From assembly GCF_003584565.2 (NCBI RefSeq), contig NZ_CP031010.1, forward strand, positions 2,108,001 to 2,172,000: 64,000 nucleotides of DNA, read 5' to 3'. Within the stretch, counting starts at the first letter, position 1, and each line of letters opens with the position of its first letter. This stretch comes from Alteromonas sp. RKMC-009 (lineage in GTDB: Bacteria > Pseudomonadota > Gammaproteobacteria > Enterobacterales > Alteromonadaceae). Positions 15,627 through 23,946 of this stretch are shown here, in pieces. Both the position numbers and the translations under genes were made by a program. The notes beneath the pieces were generated by a model, which was not told the DNA's origin, ran no database searches, and was given only the letters and a program-made list of their open reading frames with translations.

Positions 15627-16958
15627 ATGCAGCAAAATCAAATATCAATGGCGACACCGGTAACGTTGCCATGCGGGCAGGTTGTTAAAAACAGGATTGT
15701 AAAAGCCGCGATGGAAGAAAACATGGCGGATAAGCAACTTCAGCCGGATCATGCGCTTTATGCACTTTACCGGTACTGGGCACATGGCGGTGCCGGAATG
15801 ATCATTACCGGTAATGTGATGATTGATGCAACTGCTATGACCGGCCCTGGCGGTGTGGTTATGCCGCTGGAAGGCGACTTAAAAGCCTTTGAAAAGTGGG
15901 CGGCAGTGATCAAATCCGGTGGCGCAAAAGCCATCATGCAACTTAACCATCCGGGCAGACAGATGCCCCGTGAGATTGGTGAAGTGGCATGGGCACCCTC
16001 AGACGTTCCGCTTTCTCTGGGACGATACACCAAACGTTTTGCTAAACCACAGCCGATGTCCTGTGAACAAATTCATCAAATCACCCATCAGTTTGCCCAG
16101 GCGGCGAGACGTGCAAAAGAAGCCGGTTTCGACGGTGTGCAAATTCATGCTGCCCATGGCTACCTGTTAAGTCAGTTTTTGTCTCCGTTGGCAAACCGCC
16201 GGGAAGACGAGTGGGGCGGTTCTCTGAAGAACCGTGCCCGCCTGTTACTGAACATTGTTTGTCAGGTAAGGGCATATTGCGGCAATCATTTTATTGTGAT
16301 GGTGAAACTGAATACGGCAGATTTTCAGCGTGGTGGCTTTACTGCGCAGGAAGCAACTGAAGTAGCACAGTGGCTGGCAGGATTGAATGTGGATGTCGTA
16401 GAACTGTCCGGCGGAAATTATGAATCTCCGGCTATGCAGGGAACTGCGCAGGAAGGATTTGCCGTATCCCGTAGAGACGCTTACTTCGCAGATGTGGCAA
16501 AGCAGATTTCTGAACAGGCTGACGTACCGCTGATGACCACCGGCGGCATTGTCCGGCAGGAAACTGTGCAACAAGTTTTAGACAACGGATGTACGTTCGC
16601 GGGTATAGCAAGCGCTCTGGCATTTACGCCGGACCTGATGAGAAAATGGCAGCAAAAGCCGGATTATGCAGGGATAAAACCGGAGTGTGACTGGCAGGAT
16701 AAAACACTGGCATCGCTGGTGAAAATGGCAAAAGTACGCCGGCAGCTGAGACGTTTAGGCAACGATCTGACCACAATGCATAACCCGACGGGGTTCTGGA
16801 GCTTGTTTCTGGATATTCTGCACCGCAGAAAGATGACGATGGTATACAAAGCGTATATCAGCGCAAAGATCAAAGAGACCATTGCGCCGATGCAACCTGA
16901 GGTTACACGCTGTGTTTCATCACCCGTTGTTTCTGACGTTGCCAGTCGCGATCTTTAA
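15627..16958 (+). CDS. NADH:flavin oxidoreductase, old yellow enzyme family
   Basis: 443 residues. The FMN-binding TIM barrel (about 1-350) shows the family landmarks AMEENMAD, QLNHPGRQ, GFDGVQIHAAHGYLLSQFLSP and RREDEWGGS. The His-Ala-Ala-His pair is the substrate-binding pair of the OYE/2,4-dienoyl-CoA reductase group. The C-terminal ~90 residues lack the FeS and second flavin domains of FadH, so this is a short single-domain enzyme acting on an unsaturated carbonyl compound. The end overlaps the convergent smpB gene by 56 bases. Substrate is unknown. Confidence 0.9.
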   Translation: MQQNQISMATPVTLPCGQVVKNRIVKAAMEENMADKQLQPDHALYALYRYWAHGGAGMIITGNVMIDATAMTGPGGVVMPLEGDLKAFEKWAAVIKSGGAKAIMQLNHPGRQMPREIGEVAWAPSDVPLSLGRYTKRFAKPQPMSCEQIHQITHQFAQAARRAKEAGFDGVQIHAAHGYLLSQFLSPLANRREDEWGGSLKNRARLLLNIVCQVRAYCGNHFIVMVKLNTADFQRGGFTAQEATEVAQWLAGLNVDVVELSGGNYESPAMQGTAQEGFAVSRRDAYFADVAKQISEQADVPLMTTGGIVRQETVQQVLDNGCTFAGIASALAFTPDLMRKWQQKPDYAGIKPECDWQDKTLASLVKMAKVRRQLRRLGNDLTTMHNPTGFWSLFLDILHRRKMTMVYKAYISAKIKETIAPMQPEVTRCVSSPVVSDVASRDL

Positions 16959-17382
16959 CGGTATCACGCTTATCATGTTCCTGTTTACCTTTCGCAAGGT
17001 AAATTTCGAGTTTCACCCAGCACTTTTTCCAGTACATGGCAGTGGCAACAATAGAGTAACCCTGACGCTCACGGCCGCCGATAAGCCGGTCGATTTCTTT
17101 TTTATTCAGCAGTAATTTGCGGGCCCGTTCGGGTTCACAAATCACGTGGGTGGAAGCCTGATTCAGCGGCGTAATGCGCGCACCTACCAGCCAGGCTTCG
17201 CCGTTTTGCAAAATAACGTACGTGTCAGTAATGTTCACTTTACCTTCACGGATACTCTTTAATTCCCAGCCTTGCAGCGACACACCTGCTTCGAATTTGT
17301 CCTGCAGATGATAGTCGTGACGCGCTTTCTTGTTCAGCGCGATGGTGCCGGTTGAGTTTTGATTGGATTTGTTCTTTTTCAT
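16903..17382 (-). CDS. smpB: SsrA-binding protein SmpB
   Basis: About 159 residues. IALNKKARHDY, FEAGVSLQGWELKSIREGK, STHVICEPERARKLLL and the basic tail KGKQEHDKRDTVKDRDW are the SmpB signature. It binds the tRNA-like part of tmRNA and places it in the A site of stalled ribosomes. The start is set at the second in-frame ATG, which matches the length of relatives; an ATG 9 bases upstream is also possible, and neither has a strong ribosome site. Its partner ssrA is encoded 10 kb away. The 3' end lies inside the convergent flavin oxidoreductase gene. Confidence 0.96.
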   Translation of the reverse strand: MKKNKSNQNSTGTIALNKKARHDYHLQDKFEAGVSLQGWELKSIREGKVNITDTYVILQNGEAWLVGARITPLNQASTHVICEPERARKLLLNKKEIDRLIGGRERQGYSIVATAMYWKKCWVKLEIYLAKGKQEHDKRDTVKDRDWQRQKQRVMKHSV

Positions 17383-17521
17383 GCCCGCCATTATACCGAT
17401 TGCAAACAGAATGTCTTTTCATTTCCATGGTATATGGGGGCGATAGCGCGCGCTTAAAGGGTAGGTGACAATAAACAGTCGTGGTAGACTTAACAAATTA
17501 TCAGAAATAAAAAGTGAGTTT

Positions 17522-17950
17522 ATGCCAAGTATCCAACGCAGTGCGTTAGTGGCATACAGTGCCGGGGCCATGTTTGATTTGGTCAATGATGTAGCTGCCT
17601 ATCCACAATTTTTACCGGGCTGTGCCGACAGTCAGGTTCTTGACCACAGTGAAAGCCACATGAAGGCGTCGTTACTGGTATCGAAAGCCGGTATTAAGCA
17701 ATGGTTCACAACACTCAATACTCTGGAGCCGGCAAGGCGTATAGACATGCGTCTGGTTGATGGTCCCTTCAAGCAATTATCAGGCGGGTGGACGTTCTCC
17801 CCGTTATCTGATGACGCCTGCAAAATTGCGCTTAATCTGGATTTTGAATTCAGTAACCGTTTAACTGAAATGGCCTTTGGTAAGGTATTCAGCGGGCTGG
17901 CCACCAGCATGGTGAATGCATTTACGGAACGGGCACGGAGCGTGTACTGA
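17522..17950 (+). CDS. ratA: RatA-family START-like protein (coenzyme Q-binding type)
   Basis: 142 residues from the ATG at 17522; a GTG 57 bases upstream is in frame but lacks family support. The fold pattern is that of the Coq10/RatA START domain: [29 protein letters not shown] near the N-terminus and [16 protein letters not shown] at the end. Coq10 relatives bind quinone and help respiration; the E. coli homologue was also described as inhibiting 70S ribosome assembly. The stop overlaps the start of rnfH (TGATG), the usual ratA-rnfH pair next to smpB. Confidence 0.9.
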   Translation: MPSIQRSALVAYSAGAMFDLVNDVAAYPQFLPGCADSQVLDHSESHMKASLLVSKAGIKQWFTTLNTLEPARRIDMRLVDGPFKQLSGGWTFSPLSDDACKIALNLDFEFSNRLTEMAFGKVFSGLATSMVNAFTERARSVY

Positions 17951-18294
17951 TGAGTGACGAAATAACGGTAGAAGTTGCCTACGCACTGCCACAAAAGCAG
18001 TCGCTGGTGGAAATTTCGGTGCCGGCAGACAGCACTATTGAAAGCATTATTGTTGCTTCCGGTCTATGTGAACTTCATCCCGAAATCGATTTGAAGAAAA
18101 CTAAAGTGGGCGTATGGAGCCGTGTGGCCAAAATGCGCGACACGGTTAATGATGGTGACCGGATTGAAATATACCGTCCGTTGATTGCCGATCCGAAAGA
18201 GATCCGTAAACGCCGTGCTGAAAAAGCCGTTGAAGAAGGCCGGGCAGATAAAGTGACCGGTGGCCGCCCGAATCCGCTGAAAGCAAAAGAATGA
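17950..18294 (+). CDS. rnfH: RnfH-family ubiquitin-like protein
   Basis: 114 residues with the RnfH beta-grasp pattern: [30 protein letters not shown], then [41 protein letters not shown]. The role of RnfH is not established. It is coupled to ratA by a one-base overlap and followed by a strong terminator, so the two form a closed operon. Confidence 0.93.
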   Translation: MSDEITVEVAYALPQKQSLVEISVPADSTIESIIVASGLCELHPEIDLKKTKVGVWSRVAKMRDTVNDGDRIEIYRPLIADPKEIRKRRAEKAVEEGRADKVTGGRPNPLKAKE

Positions 18295-18354
18295 TGAGTG
18301 AAGGTTAAGTGACATCCGGCGTGTTAATAACGGAAACAGACCCCCTTAAAGAGA

Positions 18355-18382
18355 AGCCACGGCAAACACCGTGGCTTTTTTT
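18355..18382. terminator. Terminator of ratA-rnfH, shared with the convergent marR gene
   Basis: The stem AGCCACGG/CCGTGGCT with a small loop is followed by seven T on the plus strand. It touches the 3' end of the convergent MarR gene and may serve both. Confidence 0.85.
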
Positions 18383-18854
18383 ATTTGTCCCGCAGGGAAC
18401 CCACTTCAAGAAACGGTGAGGCATCAATATCCTCAGCGTCCATCATAGAGGCTATGCGTTGCATCGTTGCAACCATCTGGCTTTGTTCCCAGTCCTTCAT
18501 GTTATTGAACCGGTCAATGAAGTGCTCCTGTAAAGGGCGGGGCGCGTTTTCCAGAGACGCTTCACCTTTGTCCGTCAGATACACGCCAACCTTTCGTTTA
18601 TCGGTGGTGCTGCGGATGCGGGTAACCAGTTCACGGGCTTCAATGCGATCAAGAATATTGGTAATGGTAGCAGGACTCAGATTGATGCTTTCCGCAATTT
18701 CCCGCACCATGATGCCGGGGCGTTCCTGAATATTTTGCATTACCAGCAACTGCGGGCCGGTCAGACCCACATCTTTACTCAGTTGCTTACTGCGTAAATC
18801 AACCGCACGGATGACCTTACGCAGGGCAACCAATAATTCTTCTTCTTTTCTCAT
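18381..18854 (-). CDS. MarR-family transcriptional regulator
   Basis: 157 residues from the ATG at 18854; an in-frame ATG at 18887 overlaps the transporter gene. The winged-helix core is clear: LTGPQLLVMQNIQERPGIMVREIAESINLSPATITNILDRIE, then TTDKRKVGVYLTDKGEASL. It lies directly downstream of the BCCT transporter gene in the same direction, only 29 bases away, so they may be cotranscribed and the regulator may act on osmolyte uptake. The ligand is unknown. Confidence 0.88.
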   Translation of the reverse strand: MRKEEELLVALRKVIRAVDLRSKQLSKDVGLTGPQLLVMQNIQERPGIMVREIAESINLSPATITNILDRIEARELVTRIRSTTDKRKVGVYLTDKGEASLENAPRPLQEHFIDRFNNMKDWEQSQMVATMQRIASMMDAEDIDASPFLEVGSLRDK

Positions 18855-18883
18855 AAATAAGCCCGTCCTGTGAACTGCTGATT

Positions 18884-20845
18884 TCACACTAGCCGGTGTA
18901 AAAAGTGCTGGTGTTTGTGGTACTGATCGATGACATCGTTGATAACAGCAAGTGTAGACCAGCCCATGATGTCGTATCCCTGTCCGCCCTCACTCAGGTG
19001 AACTTCGGCGCGATAGTACGTGTCATCACTATCTATGTCCAGCGTACCGTTTAAATCCGGTTGTACTGTGGATGTAGGATAAACCGCATAGATAAAATCA
19101 GGCTGCTCGTTGAGTTTCACCGTCAGCATCATGAACTTATCTGTCTGCTCTATTTCCACATCAAAATTCAGTTTACCAAATTCCTCTTTTACATCATTAA
19201 ATGCCGGCAGTACCGTTTTATCCAGAAAGCGATTTACGGCTTTTTTGTTCGGGAAAGACACGATGTTTTCCAGCCTCGAACGCCAGTTTTTGTCACTGTC
19301 ACCGGTACTGGTCTGAAAACCACTTATTTGCATACTTTCCCGCTTGTAATCTTCCACCCGCAGGGCCTTCATCAGGCCGAAGAGTGCAACAAGCAATATT
19401 ACCGAAAAAGGCAGTGCTGCGACTATCGTCATGGTTTGCAACGCGCCGAGCCCGCCGGCGTAAAGCAGAATGGCAGCCACCACTCCCACGCTGACAGCCC
19501 AGTAAATGCGTTGCCATAAAGGCGTATCGTTACGACCGTTAGAGCACAGCATGTCGACAACCATGGCACCTGAGTCACAGGAGGTCACAAAGAAAATCAC
19601 TACCATCAGTACTGCCAGTAAAGTCAGTACACTGCTGAACGGGAAGTTTTCTAAAAAGACGAACAGGGCGACTGAGGTATCTTCGTTTACCATTGAAGCC
19701 AGCGCGTCTTTGCCCTGTACCAGTACCATATCGATAGCGGTATTGCCGAACACGGTCATCCACAACAAGGTAAATGCAGTCGGGATAAGCAGTACACCCA
19801 TGACGAATTCACGGATGGTGCGGCCATAAGAGATACGGGCAATGAACAAACCAACAAAGGGCGCCCAGGCTAACCACCATCCCCAGTAGAAAATTGTCCA
19901 GCCGCCAATCCAGTCTGTTTTGGCGTAGGCAAACAGGTTGAGGGTATTCCGCACGATGTCGGAAGTATACGCTCCCATGTTTTGCAGGTAAGCCTGCAGC
20001 AGAAATACCGTCGGGCCAAGCACCAGTACGAAAACAAGTAATGCTACGGCAAGTAACATATTTGCTTCGGATAAGCGGCGGATCCCCTTATCAAGACCGG
20101 TAGTCACAGAAATGATGGCAATACCCACAACACCGGCCATCAGGCCAATTTGTACACCTGTTGTGCTGGGAATGCCGAACACATAAGACAAACCGGCATT
20201 AATTTGTGCTGCACCGAAACCCAGTGACGTAGACACACCGAAGATAGTGGACGTAACAGCAAATATATCCACCAGGTGGCCGGGCCAGCCGTAGATACGC
20301 TCACCAATTAAAGGGTAGAGCGCTGAACGTAGTGTCAGTGGCAGTTGGTGACGGTAGGCAAAGTAACCCAGCACCAGCGCAACCGCGGCATAAATTGCCC
20401 ACGGATGCACGCCCCAGTGGAAAAAGGTGGTTTTCATCGCTTCTTTCACTGCGGCAATACTGTTCGGGTCGGCAGTGGGTGGCGCCAGGAAGTGCATGAC
20501 CGGCTCGGCAACACCGAAGAACATCAATCCTATCCCCATACCGGCGGCAAATAACATAGATAACCATGTCAGCTTGCTGAACTCCGGCGTGGCGTGATCA
20601 GGCCCGAGACGGATATCGCCATACCTGGAAAATCCGAGGATCACCACGGTAAGTAGAATAATGGCTACCGTGAGGATGTAAAACCACCCGCCATTTTGCG
20701 CCACTGTGTCCTGCAGTGACTGGAAGAATGTATTGGCCTGGTCAGGGTTGCTGGCTGCATAAATCAGCAAAACAAGAATGGCCAGAGAAGAGGTAAAAAA
20801 TACCGGTTTATTTAACATTGCACCCGGTTTACTGGTTTCTGTCAC
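18884..20845 (-). CDS. BCCT-family choline/betaine transporter (BetT-like)
   Basis: 653 residues with about 12 membrane helices. Landmarks of the betaine-choline-carnitine family are AAGMGIGLMFFGVAEPVMHF, FHWGVHPWAIYA, and the aromatic box FYWGWWLAWAPFVGLFIARIS. The cytoplasmic C-terminal extension of about 140 residues after the last helix resembles the osmosensory tail of BetT. It imports choline or glycine betaine with sodium or protons under osmotic stress. The exact substrate cannot be told from the sequence, and no bet catabolic genes are adjacent. A MarR regulator follows. Confidence 0.92.
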   Translation of the reverse strand: MTETSKPGAMLNKPVFFTSSLAILVLLIYAASNPDQANTFFQSLQDTVAQNGGWFYILTVAIILLTVVILGFSRYGDIRLGPDHATPEFSKLTWLSMLFAAGMGIGLMFFGVAEPVMHFLAPPTADPNSIAAVKEAMKTTFFHWGVHPWAIYAAVALVLGYFAYRHQLPLTLRSALYPLIGERIYGWPGHLVDIFAVTSTIFGVSTSLGFGAAQINAGLSYVFGIPSTTGVQIGLMAGVVGIAIISVTTGLDKGIRRLSEANMLLAVALLVFVLVLGPTVFLLQAYLQNMGAYTSDIVRNTLNLFAYAKTDWIGGWTIFYWGWWLAWAPFVGLFIARISYGRTIREFVMGVLLIPTAFTLLWMTVFGNTAIDMVLVQGKDALASMVNEDTSVALFVFLENFPFSSVLTLLAVLMVVIFFVTSCDSGAMVVDMLCSNGRNDTPLWQRIYWAVSVGVVAAILLYAGGLGALQTMTIVAALPFSVILLVALFGLMKALRVEDYKRESMQISGFQTSTGDSDKNWRSRLENIVSFPNKKAVNRFLDKTVLPAFNDVKEEFGKLNFDVEIEQTDKFMMLTVKLNEQPDFIYAVYPTSTVQPDLNGTLDIDSDDTYYRAEVHLSEGGQGYDIMGWSTLAVINDVIDQYHKHQHFLHRLV

Positions 20846-21169
20846 TACGGCTTCCTTTGTCTTAATAGATATTAATTATGAATGAATACGACAATTTTGG
20901 CGTTTCGTTTAAGGCTCATTCATATTTGCCATAAGTATAATAATTAGTGTTCAACTTGATTTTATTGTCTCCGAAAGGGATCATAGACAAGTTTTTTGAC
21001 TTATCTGCTATAATTAAAGGGTTTTGTAACGCTATTACCGCGATTACGTATGAACCAAATTGTTAGCGAACAAGTATATCTGCTTGCGATTGCTAAATAA
21101 ATGATAAGCAAATAGCACGACATAAAATATTTACTCATCTAAGTAAAATAAAGAACCAGAGGAACACAC
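20846..21169. other. Divergent promoter region between the BCCT gene and the TonB receptor gene
   Basis: AT-rich. A TATAAT box at 21009-21014 is followed 10 bases later by TGTAACGCTATTACC (21025-21039). This 15-mer resembles the HexR-type palindrome found elsewhere in the window. No reading frame or RNA gene is seen. Confidence 0.45.
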
Positions 21170-23857
21170 ATGCATAAAACACGTCTAAGCTGTGCCATCG
21201 TTGCAGCGCTGGCGGCATCTACGGTGCACGCCCAGGAAGCACAAAGCAAAGCGAAGATCGAAACCATTGAGGTAACGGCAACCAAACGTAGTGAATCTAT
21301 ACAGGATGTACCGGTCGCGGTAAGCGCGCTTGATGGAAAAGCATTGGAAAACCTTGGCATTGACAGCTTCCAGGATTACGTTGAATTCTTACCTAACGTG
21401 GTTTTCCAGGGTACAGGCCCGGGTCAGAATGAAATTTATATCCGTGGTGCTGCAACCACACAATCAAATATCATGTTGTCATCTGTTCAGGCACTGCAAC
21501 CTTCAGTTGCTTTTTACCTGGACGAACAGCCGGTATCCATGGCCGGGCGTAACCTCGACATTTACGCAACTGACATCCAGCGCGTAGAAGTACTGCCCGG
21601 TCCTCAGGGAACACTGTTCGGCGCAAGCTCGCAGGCGGGTACGGTGAGAATGATCACCGCAAAACCTGATCACTCAGGTTTTTCTGCCGGTGTTGATACG
21701 AATATCGGTTTCACCAAAGGCGGCGAGATGAGCAATGCGGTTGAAGCTTACTTCAACATGCCTCTGACTGATGACCTGGCTGTTCGTGTTGCTGCATACA
21801 ACGACAGACAGGGTGGCTGGATTGACAACGTGCTGAATGATCCGGGTAACGGTGGCTACATCGGCAGTGCACAGGTGATCAGCCGTATTTCCGGTGGTGT
21901 ATTAACCAACCCTGCAGGCATGGATGCAAACCGTATTACTAATCCTGAGATCACGTCTCCGGTAGATGCTGACGTTGTGTCACCGCGAAACGACTCGCTG
22001 GTTGAAGACGATTTCAACGATGCAGTTTATGCCGGTGCCCGTTTTGGTCTGTCATACCACATCAATGATGACTGGGATCTGCTGGTACAGCACACACAGC
22101 AAATGTTAGAAACAGAAGGTGTGTTTGCATACGATCCGAATCTGGAAGGTGAAAGTTCCACTAACCGTTTCCAGCCTGAAGAGAACCAGGATGAATTCGG
22201 CCTGACGACGTGGACACTGGAAGGCCGTCTGCAAAAGCTGGATGTGGTTTATACCGGTGGTTACCTCGACCGTGAAATCGATACCCTTGCAGACTACACC
22301 GGTTACACCAACGGCGGTTTATTCTCAGCGTACTATGTATGTAGTTATGACAGCTCTGATGCAAACAGCGAAGACCGCTGCCTTGATCCTACCAAGTTCT
22401 ACCGTGAAGACACCACTTCAACCCGTATGACCCATGAGCTGCGTTTTAATACCACCATGGATGAGCCATGGCGTGTTACTGCCGGTCTGTTCTATGACAA
22501 TCAGGAAGTGGCTACTGTTGGTCAGTTTAACATTGCCAGTACTGAGTTATTCCCGGATATGGCAAGAAATCTGGTAGGTAATGAAGGCATTAACAGTGAT
22601 GGCGGGCCGTTCCCGGCTGATATCAGCTTCGTTAACGACATTACTCATACCATTGAACAGGTAGCAGTGTTCGGTCAGTTTGAATACGATATCACCGATA
22701 CCCTGACTGCCAGTGTGGGTGCCCGCTGGTACCAGATTGACGACGAATACAAAGGCTCTACAACCACCGTAGATGTGTCCCGCCGTATCCGTGCATTCGG
22801 TACAATGGACGATGCTGAATTAGCTGCAGTGGGACTGGATCCTGCTTTGGTTAATGAAGCTATTCAAAGCGGTCAGTTGGAAGTGGACCTGCTGGATTCT
22901 GACGGCGTACTTACCGTTGATGACACTATCTGGAAATTCTCACTGGACTGGAAAGTGACAGACGACATCTTACTGTTTGCTAACTATTCAGAAGGTTTCC
23001 GTCCGCCGGTAACTAACCGTGTTGGTGGTGGTCTGGCGTCTAATCAGTCCGGTAAGTTCGAGAACTTCCGTATTCCTGTTTACTCTACAACGGATACGCT
23101 GGACAACTATGAACTTGGTCTGAAAGGGGATTTCTTTGACGGACTGGTACGTGTGAATGCAACTGCGTACTATTCTGAAATCACCGATCTGCAAACTTCA
23201 CGTTTCGATCCGACCAATATCTCGTTTCTGGTATTCACCGACAACGTGGGTGATGCTGAGATCCGTGGTCTTGATGCCGATATTACCTGGCTCGCCGGTG
23301 ATGATTTAATCATCAGCAGTGCATTCAGCTTACTGGATACTGAGCTGACCCGCGTGAACTCTGAGTTGGAAGGTATTTCTGCCGGTGTCGGTTCTGAACT
23401 GCCTTACTCTGCGAAGTTCTCAGGAAACGTAAACGCCCGTTATTTCTTTGAATTACAGGGTGACAAGCGCGGTTACGTGAATGCTTCTGTGAGCTACACC
23501 GGTGACAGACTTGCCGGTATGGTGATGGATGCTTACGTAATGGAAGATGCCACGCAACTTATCTACGGCACGGGCTCAGGCCTTAAAATCGAAGATGAAG
23601 CTGCAGTGTATGAAGGCGTAACCTATGCAGACAGCAACGGCGAAACGTTCCGTGGCGGCCGTTATGTACAGGAAGCCTATGTACTGACAAATCTTGCGGT
23701 GGGTGTGACCAATGATGAGTGGAAAGCTGAATTGTACATAGACAATGTATTTGATGAGAATGCTATTTTGAACATCGATACGCAGCAATTCACGCCGAAA
23801 GTGGTAACTAACCGTCCGCGTACCATTGGTGTGCGTTTGTCTTACGATTATTTTTAA
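21170..23857 (+). CDS. TonB-dependent outer-membrane receptor
   Basis: 895 residues. A signal peptide ends near VHAQEA, then a TonB-box region IETIEVTATKR (about 31-41). A plug domain follows (QDVPVAVSALDGKALENLGI, GPQGTLFGASSQAGTVRMIT), and then a beta-barrel ending in the outer-membrane terminal Phe (RLSYDYF). The long form is typical of Alteromonadales receptors for carbohydrates or complex organics rather than short siderophore receptors. The neighbour downstream encodes a TPR-sulfotransferase, a pairing often seen in this order. Substrate is unknown. Confidence 0.93.
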   Translation: MHKTRLSCAIVAALAASTVHAQEAQSKAKIETIEVTATKRSESIQDVPVAVSALDGKALENLGIDSFQDYVEFLPNVVFQGTGPGQNEIYIRGAATTQSNIMLSSVQALQPSVAFYLDEQPVSMAGRNLDIYATDIQRVEVLPGPQGTLFGASSQAGTVRMITAKPDHSGFSAGVDTNIGFTKGGEMSNAVEAYFNMPLTDDLAVRVAAYNDRQGGWIDNVLNDPGNGGYIGSAQVISRISGGVLTNPAGMDANRITNPEITSPVDADVVSPRNDSLVEDDFNDAVYAGARFGLSYHINDDWDLLVQHTQQMLETEGVFAYDPNLEGESSTNRFQPEENQDEFGLTTWTLEGRLQKLDVVYTGGYLDREIDTLADYTGYTNGGLFSAYYVCSYDSSDANSEDRCLDPTKFYREDTTSTRMTHELRFNTTMDEPWRVTAGLFYDNQEVATVGQFNIASTELFPDMARNLVGNEGINSDGGPFPADISFVNDITHTIEQVAVFGQFEYDITDTLTASVGARWYQIDDEYKGSTTTVDVSRRIRAFGTMDDAELAAVGLDPALVNEAIQSGQLEVDLLDSDGVLTVDDTIWKFSLDWKVTDDILLFANYSEGFRPPVTNRVGGGLASNQSGKFENFRIPVYSTTDTLDNYELGLKGDFFDGLVRVNATAYYSEITDLQTSRFDPTNISFLVFTDNVGDAEIRGLDADITWLAGDDLIISSAFSLLDTELTRVNSELEGISAGVGSELPYSAKFSGNVNARYFFELQGDKRGYVNASVSYTGDRLAGMVMDAYVMEDATQLIYGTGSGLKIEDEAAVYEGVTYADSNGETFRGGRYVQEAYVLTNLAVGVTNDEWKAELYIDNVFDENAILNIDTQQFTPKVVTNRPRTIGVRLSYDYF

Positions 23858-23892
23858 GTTATCCGTTGCGTAAGTAATTACGTTAATATTGA

Positions 23893-23924
23893 AACGGCAA
23901 GCCTTTACGGGCTTGCCGTTTTTT
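23893..23924 (+). terminator. Terminator of the TonB receptor gene
   Basis: The stem AACGGCAAGCC/GGCTTGCCGTT is followed by TTTTTT. It lies 23 bases before the next start, so the sulfotransferase gene probably depends on read-through or its own weak promoter. Confidence 0.88.
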
Positions 23925-23946
23925 CGTTGTTTAATGCAGGATTAAC

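Noticed and set aside
17522..18294. ratA-rnfH as a toxin-antitoxin module
   Set aside because: Old database names suggest it, but the pair is a conserved housekeeping neighbour of smpB and RatA belongs to the Coq10-like quinone-binding family.
19061..19519. 152-codon open frame antisense to the BCCT transporter gene
   Set aside because: Opposite to a well-conserved membrane protein, with no ribosome site and a low-complexity Arg/His/Cys-rich product.
23869..23882. Palindrome CGTAAGTAATTACG after the TonB receptor gene as a HexR operator
   Set aside because: The spacing and length differ from the 15-base HexR consensus and it lies after a stop codon, before a terminator.
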